Source: Pseudomonadota bacterium (GTDB lineage: Bacteria > Pseudomonadota > Gammaproteobacteria > Burkholderiales > Burkholderiaceae_C). Taken from it: a stretch of 42,307 nt of DNA. Of the stretch, positions 1-7,400 are shown one piece after another. The position numbers and the translations under genes are program-made. Each line of letters begins with the position of its first letter. The first letter of the stretch is position 1. The notes beneath the pieces were generated by a model. The model saw only the letters and a list, made by a program, of their open reading frames with translations, searched no databases and was not told the origin of the DNA. The stretch covers positions 1 through 42,307 of the forward strand of contig JAJZEB010000017.1 in assembly GCA_021805805.1 (NCBI GenBank). The letters run 5' to 3'.

Positions 1-242
1 CCTCGGTACACTTTGGCATCGGCCGCTTCCTCCTTTGTTCGTCACGTTTCGAGTCTCGATACCTCTGAAACGCACGACCGGATCAAGCGGCCGACCTTTT
101 TGCTCGCGAAATATCCAGGCTAGCCCACTGCGCCGGTGCGATCGCCGCTGCGCGGCGCGCGCCGCTGACGCAGCGATGCGCTTCGCACGCGGGGGCACCG
201 TGCGCTCGGCGCGCGCGCTGAGCACCACCGATAATCGCGGCC
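1..242 (+). promoter_or_regulatory. Region upstream of polA with a possible -10 element
   Basis: No convincing gene is visible here; any upstream gene lies outside the window. A GATAAT hexamer at 230-235 is a fair -10 box, but no good -35 is visible 16-18 bases upstream. If used, transcription would start at about 242-243, on the polA start codon itself, giving a nearly leaderless mRNA. I see no Shine-Dalgarno sequence before polA. Inference only. Confidence 0.3.
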
Positions 243-2951
243 ATGGGCGATTCCACTCAGCCGTTCCTGTTGCTGGTCGACGGCTCCAGCTACCTCTACC
301 GCGCGTTCCACGCGCTGCCGGACCTGCGCGGCCCGGCAGGCGAGCCGACCGGAGCCTTGTACGGCATGGTCGCCATGCTGCGGCGCCTGCGCGAGCAGTA
401 TCCGCCGCAGCAGGGCTACGTGCACGCGGCGTGCGTGTTCGATGCCCGCGGCCCGACCTTCCGCGACGCGTTGTACCCGCAGTACAAGGCGCACCGGCCG
501 CCGATGCCCGAAGACCTGGCGCGGCAGATCGAGCCGATCCACGCCGTGGTGCGGCTGATGGGCTGGCCGCTGCTGCAGGTCCCGGGGGTGGAAGCCGACG
601 ATGTCATCGGCACCCTGGCGCGGCGCGCCAGCGCGCGCGGAATCCGCACCCTGATTTCCAGCGGCGACAAGGATCTGGCGCAACTGGTCGACGACGACGT
701 CACGGTGGTCAACACCATGAGCAACGAGGTGTTCGACGCCGCCGGCGTGCAGGCCAAGTTCGGCGTGCCGCCGCAGCGCATCGTCGATTACCTGACGCTG
801 GTCGGCGACGCCGTCGACAACGTGCCCGGGGTGGCCAAGGTCGGTCCGAAGACGGCGGTCAAGCTGCTCGCCAGCTACGACTCGCTCGACGGGGTGATCG
901 CGCATGCCGACGAGGTCGGCGGCGCGGTCGGACAGAACCTGCGCGCCGCGCTCGATTGGCTGCCGACCGCGCGCCGGCTGGTGACCATCGACACCGCGTG
1001 CTCGCTGGACGGCCATGCGCAGGATTTCATGCAGGAGCTGATGCTCGCGCCCGAGGACGACGCGGCGCTGCTGGCGTTTTTCCAGTCCCATGGCTTGAAC
1101 AAGTTCGTTCGTGCGATCGAACCGGCGGCGTCGCACGAGCCGCCGCCGGCGGTCGCCGGCAACTACGAGACGGTGCTCGACGCCGACGCGCTGGAGCGCT
1201 GGGCGGCGCGGGTCGAGGCGGCGGCGCTGACCGCGCTGGACACCGAGACCGATTCGCTCGACCCGCTGCGCGCGCGGCTGGTCGGGCTGTCGCTGGCGGT
1301 CACGCCGGGCGAGGCCGCCTACATTCCGCTGGCCCACGCCTATCCGGGCGCGCCCGAGCAGCTCGACGCCGAGCAGGTGCTGGGCCGGCTGCGCCGCTGG
1401 CTGGAGGATGCGGGCGCGCCGAAGCTCGGCCAGAACGCCAAGTACGACATGCACGTGCTGGCCAACGCCGGCGTGCAGGTGCGCGGCTACACCGACGACA
1501 CCCTGCTGCAGAGCTATGTGCTGGAGGCGCACAAGCCGCACGCGCTCGACAGCCTGGTGCAGCGCCACCTCGGCCGGCACGACACCCTGAGCTACGAGCA
1601 GGTCTGCGGCAAGGGGGCGAAGGCGATCTGCTTCGACCAGGTCGACATCGCGCTGGCCACGCGCTACAGCGGCGAGGACGCCGACCTGTGTCTGCAGGTG
1701 CACCGCCAGCTGGCGCCGCGCATCGCCGCCGACCCCGGGCTGGCGCGGATCTACGCGCTGGAGGTGCGCGTGGCCGAGGTGCTGCAGCGCATCGAGCGCC
1801 ACGGCGTGCTGATCGACGCCGCGTTGCTGCGTGCGCAAAGCAGCGAGCTGGGGGCGAAGATCGTCCAGCTGGAAGCTCGCGCGCACGAGCTGGCCGGCGG
1901 TCCGTTCAATCTCGGCAGCCCGAAGCAGATCGGCGAGGTACTGTTCGATCGGCTGCAGCTTCCGGTGCAGAAGAAGACCGCCGGCGGCGCACCGTCGACC
2001 GACGAGGAAGTGCTCGAGGCGCTGGCCGAGGACTACCCGCTGCCGCGGGTGATCCTCGAGCACCGCGGCCTGGCCAAGCTCAAGAGCACCTACACCGAAA
2101 AGCTGCCGCAGCTGGTCGACGCCGGAGGCCGCGTGCACACCAATTACGCACAGGCGGTCGCGGTCACCGGACGGCTGGCGTCGAACGACCCGAATCTGCA
2201 GAACATCCCGGTGCGCACCGCAGAAGGTCGGCGCATCCGCGAGGCCTTCATCGCGCCTGCGGGCTGGAGCATCGCGTCGTGCGACTACTCGCAGATCGAG
2301 TTGCGCATCATGGCCCACCTGTCGGGCGACGCCGGGCTGCTGGCGGCGTTCGCCGCCGGCGAGGACATCCACCGCGCCACGGCGGCCGAGATCTTCGGCG
2401 TGGCGCCGGGCGAGGTGCTGGGCGAGCAGCGGCGCATGGCCAAGGTGATCAACTTCGGCCTGATCTACGGCATGAGCGCGTTCGGCCTGGCGCGCAACCT
2501 CGGGCTCGATCGCGGTGCGGCGCAGATGTACATCGAGCGCTATTTCGCGCGCTACCCCGGAGTGGCCGCGTACATGGAACGCACCCGCGAGCAGGCCAAG
2601 GCGCAAGGCTATGTCGAGACGGTGTTCGGCCGCAGGCTGTGGCTGCCGGAGATCAACTCACCGAACGGCCCGCGGCGTGCGGCAGCGGCGCGCGCGGCGA
2701 TCAACGCGCCGATGCAGGGCACCGCGGCCGACCTGATCAAGATGGCGATGCTGGCGGTCGACGACGCGCTGCAAGCCAGGCGCAGCCGGGTCGTCATGCA
2801 GGTGCACGACGAACTGGTGCTCGAAGTCGCGCCCGACGAGGTCGACTGGGTGCGCGCCGAGGTGCCGAGGCTGATGGCCGGCGTGGCCGAGCTCGCGGTG
2901 CCGCTGGTCGCCGAGCTCGGCATCGGGGCGAACTGGGAGCTCGCCCACTGA
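243..2951 (+). CDS. polA: DNA polymerase I
   Basis: Family A DNA polymerase, which removes RNA primers and fills gaps in replication and excision repair. At 902 residues it has the usual full length with three domains. The N-terminal 5'-3' exonuclease covers about residues 1-295 (acidic cluster EADDVIGTLA, then SGDKDLAQLV). The proofreading 3'-5' exonuclease starts near 325 with LDTETDSLDP; D333 and E335 are present, as are the later QNAKYDMHVL and YSGEDAD motifs, so proofreading looks intact. The polymerase domain has motif A DYSQIELR (D681), motif B RRMAKVINFGLIYG and motif C QVHDELVLE (D856). The ATG at 243 gives the normal family N-terminus (FLLLVDGSSYLYRAFHALP). It is a single gene, convergent with the stress-protein genes. 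Identification is by motif and domain order. Confidence 0.98.
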   Translation: MGDSTQPFLLLVDGSSYLYRAFHALPDLRGPAGEPTGALYGMVAMLRRLREQYPPQQGYVHAACVFDARGPTFRDALYPQYKAHRPPMPEDLARQIEPIHAVVRLMGWPLLQVPGVEADDVIGTLARRASARGIRTLISSGDKDLAQLVDDDVTVVNTMSNEVFDAAGVQAKFGVPPQRIVDYLTLVGDAVDNVPGVAKVGPKTAVKLLASYDSLDGVIAHADEVGGAVGQNLRAALDWLPTARRLVTIDTACSLDGHAQDFMQELMLAPEDDAALLAFFQSHGLNKFVRAIEPAASHEPPPAVAGNYETVLDADALERWAARVEAAALTALDTETDSLDPLRARLVGLSLAVTPGEAAYIPLAHAYPGAPEQLDAEQVLGRLRRWLEDAGAPKLGQNAKYDMHVLANAGVQVRGYTDDTLLQSYVLEAHKPHALDSLVQRHLGRHDTLSYEQVCGKGAKAICFDQVDIALATRYSGEDADLCLQVHRQLAPRIAADPGLARIYALEVRVAEVLQRIERHGVLIDAALLRAQSSELGAKIVQLEARAHELAGGPFNLGSPKQIGEVLFDRLQLPVQKKTAGGAPSTDEEVLEALAEDYPLPRVILEHRGLAKLKSTYTEKLPQLVDAGGRVHTNYAQAVAVTGRLASNDPNLQNIPVRTAEGRRIREAFIAPAGWSIASCDYSQIELRIMAHLSGDAGLLAAFAAGEDIHRATAAEIFGVAPGEVLGEQRRMAKVINFGLIYGMSAFGLARNLGLDRGAAQMYIERYFARYPGVAAYMERTREQAKAQGYVETVFGRRLWLPEINSPNGPRRAAAARAAINAPMQGTAADLIKMAMLAVDDALQARRSRVVMQVHDELVLEVAPDEVDWVRAEVPRLMAGVAELAVPLVAELGIGANWELAH

Positions 2952-2955
2952 TTGC

Positions 2956-2975
2956 GCCCGCGGCCGGCGGGCCGC
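2956..2975. terminator. GC-only hairpin between convergent polA and usp
   Basis: GCCCGC at 2956-2961 pairs perfectly with GCGGGC at 2967-2972. An alternative GCGGCC/GGCCGC pairing overlaps it. It sits in the 35-base gap between two converging genes and could act as a bidirectional transcription end. It has no U-tract on either strand, so intrinsic termination is uncertain. Confidence 0.3.
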
Positions 2976-2986
2976 AGCGGTGCGCG

Positions 2987-3421
2987 TCAGCGCACGACCA
3001 GCACCGGCACCTTGGTGTGCGACAGCACGCGCGCGGTCTGGCTGCCCAGCAGCGCCGATGTGAGGCCGCCGCGGCCGTGCGACGACATCACGACCAGGTC
3101 GCAGCCCTCGCGTTCGGCCACGGTCAGCAGACCGCGCCAGGCCAGGGTGTCCTCCTGCACTGCGCTGTCGCACTGCACGCCGGCGGCGGTGGCCGCATCG
3201 ACGACTTTCTTGACTGCCGCGTCGGCCTCGGCGCGGATCGCTTCCTGCCAGCCTTCGATTCCGGTGGGCATGACTTCGATCGCGCCGATGTACGGATACA
3301 GGTCGATCACCGACACCGCGGTGATGCGCGCACCGTTGAGCCGTGCCTGCTCGATGGTGATCGGAACGGCCCGCTCGGCCAGTTCGGAGCCGTCGGTCGG
3401 AATCAGGATGTGCTTGAACAT
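2987..3421 (-). CDS. Universal stress protein (UspA family), copy 1
   Basis: Single-domain UspA-fold protein of 144 residues, a normal family length. It begins MFKHILIPTDGSELAERAV, the usual first strand with the conserved Asp. The C-terminal end carries the ATP-loop pattern SSHGRGGLTSALLGS, matching the nucleotide-binding G-2x-G-9x-G(S) motif except that the first Gly is Ser. The end KVPVLVVR is also typical. ATP-binding Usps act as cytoplasmic stress or energy sensors; the exact role here is unknown. It lies 31 bases behind a second usp gene on the same strand, so the two are probably co-transcribed and arose by tandem duplication. Confidence 0.9.
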   Translation of the reverse strand: MFKHILIPTDGSELAERAVPITIEQARLNGARITAVSVIDLYPYIGAIEVMPTGIEGWQEAIRAEADAAVKKVVDAATAAGVQCDSAVQEDTLAWRGLLTVAEREGCDLVVMSSHGRGGLTSALLGSQTARVLSHTKVPVLVVR

Positions 3422-3452
3422 CGCGCTCTCCAGGAACGTGGGTGGCCGCGCG

Positions 3453-3899
3453 TCAGCGCACGACCAGCACCGGCAGTTTCGAATGGGTCAGCAGCTTCTG
3501 GGTTTCGCTGCCGAGCAGCACGGCTTGCATGCCGCGCCGACCGTGCGAAGCCATCACGACCAGATCGCAGCCCTTCTCGTTGGCCGCATCGAGCATCGCC
3601 TTCCATGGGTGCACGTCCTCGGCGACGACGCATTCGCAGTTCACCGCAGCCGCCGCGCAGGCGTCGATCAGCGGCTGCAGCGCATGCTCGGCAGCCTTCG
3701 TCGTGCTGGCGCGATACGCGTCGGCGGTCACCGGAACCGTCTCGGCCAGACCCGAGTAGGGGTAGGGGTCGCTGACGGTGATGCCGACGACCGAGGCGCC
3801 GAATTGGGTGGCCATGTCGACGGCCGGAGCAATGGCCTTGGCCGCGGTCGCAGAGCCGTCGATCGGCACCAGAATCTTCTTGTACACGCTTTCCTCCAA
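3453..3899 (-). CDS. Universal stress protein (UspA family), copy 2
   Basis: UspA-fold protein of 148 residues and upstream partner of the neighbouring usp gene. It starts MEESVYKKILVPIDGSATAA and carries ASHGRRGMQAVLLGS near the C-terminus, an ATP-loop motif close to that of copy 1, then SKLPVLVVR. Both copies share the pattern of DPYPYSG/DLYPYIG after the second strand and a Cys in the middle (NCECVVAEDVHPWKAM here, QCDSAVQEDTLAWRGL in copy 1), consistent with tandem duplication and later divergence. Function within the family cannot be fixed from sequence. The 91 bases between this gene and the sulfurtransferase contain no further gene. Confidence 0.9.
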   Translation of the reverse strand: MEESVYKKILVPIDGSATAAKAIAPAVDMATQFGASVVGITVSDPYPYSGLAETVPVTADAYRASTTKAAEHALQPLIDACAAAAVNCECVVAEDVHPWKAMLDAANEKGCDLVVMASHGRRGMQAVLLGSETQKLLTHSKLPVLVVR

Positions 3900-3990
3900 T
3901 GAATGTCGTCCAGCAAAAGATCAGATTGCGCTTATATCGTGCGCTGCCGCCGATCCCTTCGGTTTGATCTGGTGCAAGCCGCGCGTGCAA

Positions 3991-4869
3991 TCACCCCGGT
4001 TCGTCGCCGCGCATTTGCGGTCGCTCCGGATCCGCGCACCATTCGCTCCAGGATCCGGGGTATAGCGCAGCGCCGGTCAGTCCTGCGCTGTGCATCGCCA
4101 GCAGATTGTGGCATGCCGACACGCCCGAGCCACATTGGTGGATGACCTGTGCCGGAGCGTTGGGACCAAGCACCGCGCGCCATTCGTCGCGCAGCGCGTC
4201 GGCTGGTTTGAAACGGCCATCGCCGGCCAGGTTGTCGCGGTGGAAGCGGCAGCGGGCTCCGGGGATGTGGCCGCCGACGGGGTCCAGCGTCTCGCCTTCG
4301 CCGGCGTAGCGCTGCGGCGAACGCGCATCGACCAGCAGGCGCTCGCGGCTGGCCACGTTGGCCAGCACCGCGGCGACATCGACAGTCTCGGCCAGCGACT
4401 CGGCGGCGCTGAAGTCGCCGGGCTGCGGAGTCGGCTCGACGCCCGCAGCGCTGGCGCCGCCGGCGGCCAGCCACGCCTGCCAGCCGCCGTCGAGTACGGC
4501 AACGCGATCGTGGCCGAGCCAGCGCAACAGCCACCACAACCGCGACGCGAACACGCCCTGGCTGCGGTCGTAGGCGACAACCTGCTGGCCCGCATGCAGA
4601 CCGGCCCGCGCCAGTCGCGAGGCCAGCCGGGAACGCTCGGGCAGCGGATGGCGGCCGTTGCCGCCGAGCGGCCGCGACGACAGGTCGCGGTCGAGATGCA
4701 GATGCAGCGCTCCGGGCAGATGCGCGTCGCGCCAGGCGCGCGCGCCGGCATCCGGGTCGGCAAGGTCGTGGCTGCAGTCGAACACGCGCACCGCGGGCAG
4801 CAGGCGCTGCAGCGTGGCGCAGTCGATCAGGGTGTCGAAAGTCGACGGCGGGGATGAGTTCGGTGCCAT
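3991..4869 (-). CDS. Sulfurtransferase, tandem rhodanese (3-mercaptopyruvate type)
   Basis: Two-domain rhodanese of 292 residues that moves sulfane sulfur to thiol acceptors. The inactive N-terminal domain covers about residues 10-140 (RVFDCSHDLADPDAGARAW, HLPGALHLHLDRDLS). The catalytic C-terminal domain carries the active-site loop CGSGVSAC with nucleophile C246. A CG(S/T)GV(T/S)A loop is characteristic of 3-mercaptopyruvate sulfurtransferases such as SseA, whereas thiosulfate enzymes usually have CRxG; substrate assignment is therefore inferred from this loop. The linker motif VDARSPQRYAGEGETLDPVGGHIPGA is also standard. It lies 75 bases downstream of the Rieske oxygenase gene on the same strand; co-transcription is possible but unproven. 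Confidence 0.92.
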   Translation of the reverse strand: MAPNSSPPSTFDTLIDCATLQRLLPAVRVFDCSHDLADPDAGARAWRDAHLPGALHLHLDRDLSSRPLGGNGRHPLPERSRLASRLARAGLHAGQQVVAYDRSQGVFASRLWWLLRWLGHDRVAVLDGGWQAWLAAGGASAAGVEPTPQPGDFSAAESLAETVDVAAVLANVASRERLLVDARSPQRYAGEGETLDPVGGHIPGARCRFHRDNLAGDGRFKPADALRDEWRAVLGPNAPAQVIHQCGSGVSACHNLLAMHSAGLTGAALYPGSWSEWCADPERPQMRGDEPG

Positions 4870-4944
4870 GTGCGATGCGATGCGGGGCGTCGGAGATGGC
4901 CGATTATCCCGCCTCGCGCTGCTGCGTACGCGTCGCGGCCCTGC

Positions 4945-6051
4945 TCAACGCTCGGACATGCCGAGCTTGGCCCGGTACCAGCTGTGGAAATGCCGCATGC
5001 CGTCTTCCATCGGCGACTGGTAGGGGCCGACTTCGTCGTCGCCGCGTTCCATCAATGCCCGGCGCCCGGCGTCCATCCGCTCGGCGATTTCATCGTCCTC
5101 GATGCAGGTCTCCATGTAGGCGGCACGCTCGGCTTCGATGAATTCGCGCTCGAACGCGGCGATCTCTTCCGGGTAGTAGAACTCGACGACGTTGAGCGTG
5201 CGCTGCGGCCCCTGCGGGTACAGCGCCGAGACGACCAGCACATGCGGATACCACTCGACCATCAGGGTCGGGTACAGCGTCAACCAGACCGCGCCGCGCT
5301 CGGGAGCGACCCCCTGGCGGTAGTTCAGCAGAACTTCCTGCCAACGGGCGTACACCTTGCTGCCGGATTTGCGCAGTTCGTCGTGGATTCCCACGGTCTG
5401 CACGCTGAAATCGGCCCCATACTGCCAGCTCAGGTCGTCGCAGGTGACGAAGTTGCCCAGCCCGGGGTGGAACGGTCCGACGTGGTAGTCCTCGAGGTAG
5501 ACCTCGATGAAGGTCTTCCAGTTGTAGTCGCACACGTGATGCTCGACGTGGTCGAGCACGTAGCCGTCGAAGTCGAACGCCGGATGCCGCAGCGGCGCAA
5601 GCGCGCCGGCGAGGTCGTAGCCGTTGGCCTCGAACAGCAGCCCGTTCCAGCGTTGCGGGCGGGTATGGCGCTTGAGATGCAGGCAGGGATCTTCGGCGAA
5701 ATGCGGCGCGCCCGCGAGCTGGCCGTCGGTCCGGTACGTCCAGCGGTGCAGCGGACACACGATGTTGCTTCCGGTCTGTCCACGGCCTCTGAGCATCACG
5801 GCCTGGCGATGGCGGCAGACGTTCGACAGCAGGTCGATTCCTTCGGAGTTGCGCACCAGCACGCGGCCTTCGCCTTCCTGCGGCAGCGCGTAGTAATCGC
5901 CGACGTTGGGCACGGAGAGTTCGTGGCCGAGATACTTCGGACCGTCATCGAAGATGAGGCGCTGCTCCTTGGCATGAAGCTCCGGATCGAAATATGCCGT
6001 CACCGGCAGCTGGGTCTTGCTCGGGGCCAGATGCACGCTCAAATCCGACAT
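4945..6051 (-). CDS. Rieske non-heme iron oxygenase, alpha-subunit type
   Basis: Ring-hydroxylating-oxygenase family protein of 368 residues. The N-terminal Rieske domain has C79-x-H81 and C99-x-x-H102, which hold the 2Fe-2S cluster. The catalytic half has NWKTFIEVYLEDYHVGPFHP, where H190 and H195 are the expected mononuclear iron ligands and D188 the bridging acid. No reductase, ferredoxin or beta-subunit gene lies nearby, so electrons must come from elsewhere. The protein resembles single-component alpha subunits of the choline/carnitine monooxygenase-like branch, but the substrate cannot be read from sequence. It starts at ATG 6051 with AGGAG about 12 bases upstream and is divergent from xseB. 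The same divergent pairing occurs in other Burkholderiales, which argues for a core rather than an acquired role. Confidence 0.85.
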   Translation of the reverse strand: MSDLSVHLAPSKTQLPVTAYFDPELHAKEQRLIFDDGPKYLGHELSVPNVGDYYALPQEGEGRVLVRNSEGIDLLSNVCRHRQAVMLRGRGQTGSNIVCPLHRWTYRTDGQLAGAPHFAEDPCLHLKRHTRPQRWNGLLFEANGYDLAGALAPLRHPAFDFDGYVLDHVEHHVCDYNWKTFIEVYLEDYHVGPFHPGLGNFVTCDDLSWQYGADFSVQTVGIHDELRKSGSKVYARWQEVLLNYRQGVAPERGAVWLTLYPTLMVEWYPHVLVVSALYPQGPQRTLNVVEFYYPEEIAAFEREFIEAERAAYMETCIEDDEIAERMDAGRRALMERGDDEVGPYQSPMEDGMRHFHSWYRAKLGMSER

Positions 6052-6127
6052 GATGGTGCTGGAATCTCCTGTTCATTGCGCGATGGTCCGCGCTTTTGCG
6101 CAGACTTGCGTCGCGCCGGAGGGCCGA

Positions 6128-6157
6128 ATTTTAGCCCCGGGGGGCAAGCCCGTCCAA
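6128..6157 (-). promoter_or_regulatory. Candidate promoter of the Rieske oxygenase gene
   Basis: On the minus strand TTGGAC (6157-6152), an 18-base spacer and TAAAAT (6133-6128) make a plausible sigma-70 promoter, about 70 bases ahead of the start codon. Assigned by eye only. Confidence 0.4.
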
Positions 6158-6173
6158 GCCGTAGGAGCATGCC

Positions 6174-6202
6174 ATGGCAAGGTCGGCGCGACGCGATAAA
6201 AT
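6174..6202 (+). promoter_or_regulatory. Candidate promoter of xseB-ispA-dxs
   Basis: ATGGCA at 6174-6179 (four of six matches to TTGACA), a 17-base spacer and TAAAAT at 6197-6202 fit a sigma-70 promoter. Start of transcription would be near 6209, giving a leader of about 43 bases before xseB. It lies back to back with the Rieske gene promoter without overlapping it. Confidence 0.45.
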
Positions 6203-6251
6203 GTTCCCCTTTGACCGCGCGCCGCGAACGGCGGGGCGCAGCGACACGCCG

Positions 6252-6509
6252 ATGAACGCCACAACGCGCCCAAGCGCCGCACCGGTCAGCTACGAGCAGG
6301 CGGTGGGCGAGCTCGAACGACTGGTCCAGCAACTCGAATCCGGCCAGATGTCCCTGGACGATACTTTGCACGCCTACGCGCGCGGCGCCGAGTTGCTGCG
6401 CCATTGCCGCGAGCGGCTGCAGGCGGTCGAGCAGCAGGTGCAGGTTCTCGACGGTACGGAGCTCAAGACTTATGCCGATGCCGATGGCGAGCGCGACGGC
6501 GACGCCTGA
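6252..6509 (+). CDS. xseB: Exodeoxyribonuclease VII small subunit
   Basis: Small subunit of the XseA/XseB nuclease that degrades single-stranded DNA. The start at ATG 6252 gives 85 residues, the normal family size (about 80); an in-frame upstream ATG at 6174 would add 26 unrelated residues and lies inside the predicted promoter. The family pattern VSYEQAVGELERLVQQLESG and SLDDTLHAYARGAELLRHC is clear, forming the two helices of this subunit. It is the first gene of xseB-ispA-dxs, and its end overlaps ispA by 38 bases. The large-subunit gene is not in the window, as is usual. Confidence 0.93.
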   Translation: MNATTRPSAAPVSYEQAVGELERLVQQLESGQMSLDDTLHAYARGAELLRHCRERLQAVEQQVQVLDGTELKTYADADGERDGDA

Positions 6510-7398
6510 GGTCGACGCGTTCGACGTCTGGGCAGCGCTGCGCATCGAGCGCTTGCGTGTGCTGCTCGAGCGCGCGCTGCCGCAGCGCGAGCCGCTCGAG
6601 CAGGCGATGCACTACGCGGCCGCGCTCGGCGGCAAGCGCATGCGCCCGCTGCTGGTCTGGGCCACCGGCGAGGCGCTCGACGCCGAGCCCGGCGCGCTCG
6701 ACGCTGCGGCCTGCGCGGTCGAACTGGTGCACGCGTATTCGCTCGTGCACGACGATCTGCCTTGCATGGACGACGACGTGTTGCGCCGCGGCCAGCCGAC
6801 TGCGCACGTGCGTTTCGGTCAGGCGCTGGCGCTGCTCGCAGGCGACGCGCTGCAGACGCGCGCGTTCGAAGTCCTGACCGCCGACGAAGCAATGTCCGGC
6901 TCGGTGCAGGCGCGCTTGTGCCGGCTGCTGGCGCAGGCCGCCGGTGCCGACGGCATGGCGGGCGGGCAGGCGGTCGATCTGGCGTCGACCGGGCAGATGC
7001 TCGACGTCGACGCGCTCGGCGCGATGCACCGGCGCAAGACCGGTGCGCTGCTCAAGGCCAGCGTGCTGATGGGCGCCGCCTGCGCGCCGCATGCCGCAGC
7101 CGACAGCGTTCGCCAGCTCGGCGCGTACGCGGATGCGATCGGGCTTGCGTTCCAGGTCGTCGACGACCTGCTCGACGCCAGCGCCGATACCGGCACCCTG
7201 GGCAAGACGGCGGGCAAGGATGCACGCCAGGGCAAGGCGACGTATGTCACCTTGCTGGGCGCGCCTGCCGCCGGCGCGCTGGCGCAGCGCTTGCGCGACG
7301 ATGCGCTGCGCGCGCTCGACGCGCTGGCGCCTGCGCTGCGCGCGCGCTGCGACCATCTCGCCACCCTGGCGCTGCGCATCGTCAGCCGGAGTCACTGA
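6472..7398 (+). CDS. ispA: Farnesyl (polyprenyl) diphosphate synthase
   Basis: Short-chain trans-prenyltransferase that condenses IPP with DMAPP and GPP to give FPP, the precursor of quinone side chains and undecaprenyl phosphate. At 308 residues it is near family length. The first Asp-rich motif is [10 protein letters not shown] (D94, D95, D100) followed by [12 protein letters not shown]; the second is VDDLLDAS (D231, D232, D235). [17 protein letters not shown] is the IPP-binding segment. It begins inside xseB, with GGAG about 10 bases before the ATG at 6472. ATGs at 6472, 6478 and 6484 are all in frame, so the exact start is uncertain by four residues. Dxs follows after two bases. Confidence 0.95.
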   Translation: MPMPMASATATPEVDAFDVWAALRIERLRVLLERALPQREPLEQAMHYAAALGGKRMRPLLVWATGEALDAEPGALDAAACAVELVHAYSLVHDDLPCMDDDVLRRGQPTAHVRFGQALALLAGDALQTRAFEVLTADEAMSGSVQARLCRLLAQAAGADGMAGGQAVDLASTGQMLDVDALGAMHRRKTGALLKASVLMGAACAPHAAADSVRQLGAYADAIGLAFQVVDDLLDASADTGTLGKTAGKDARQGKATYVTLLGAPAAGALAQRLRDDALRALDALAPALRARCDHLATLALRIVSRSH

Positions 7399-7400
7399 TC

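Noticed and set aside
35-3775. A 1246-residue plus-strand open frame running through polA and the stress genes
   Set aside because: It is out of frame with polA, which has all catalytic motifs; the translation is Arg/Ala-rich noise.
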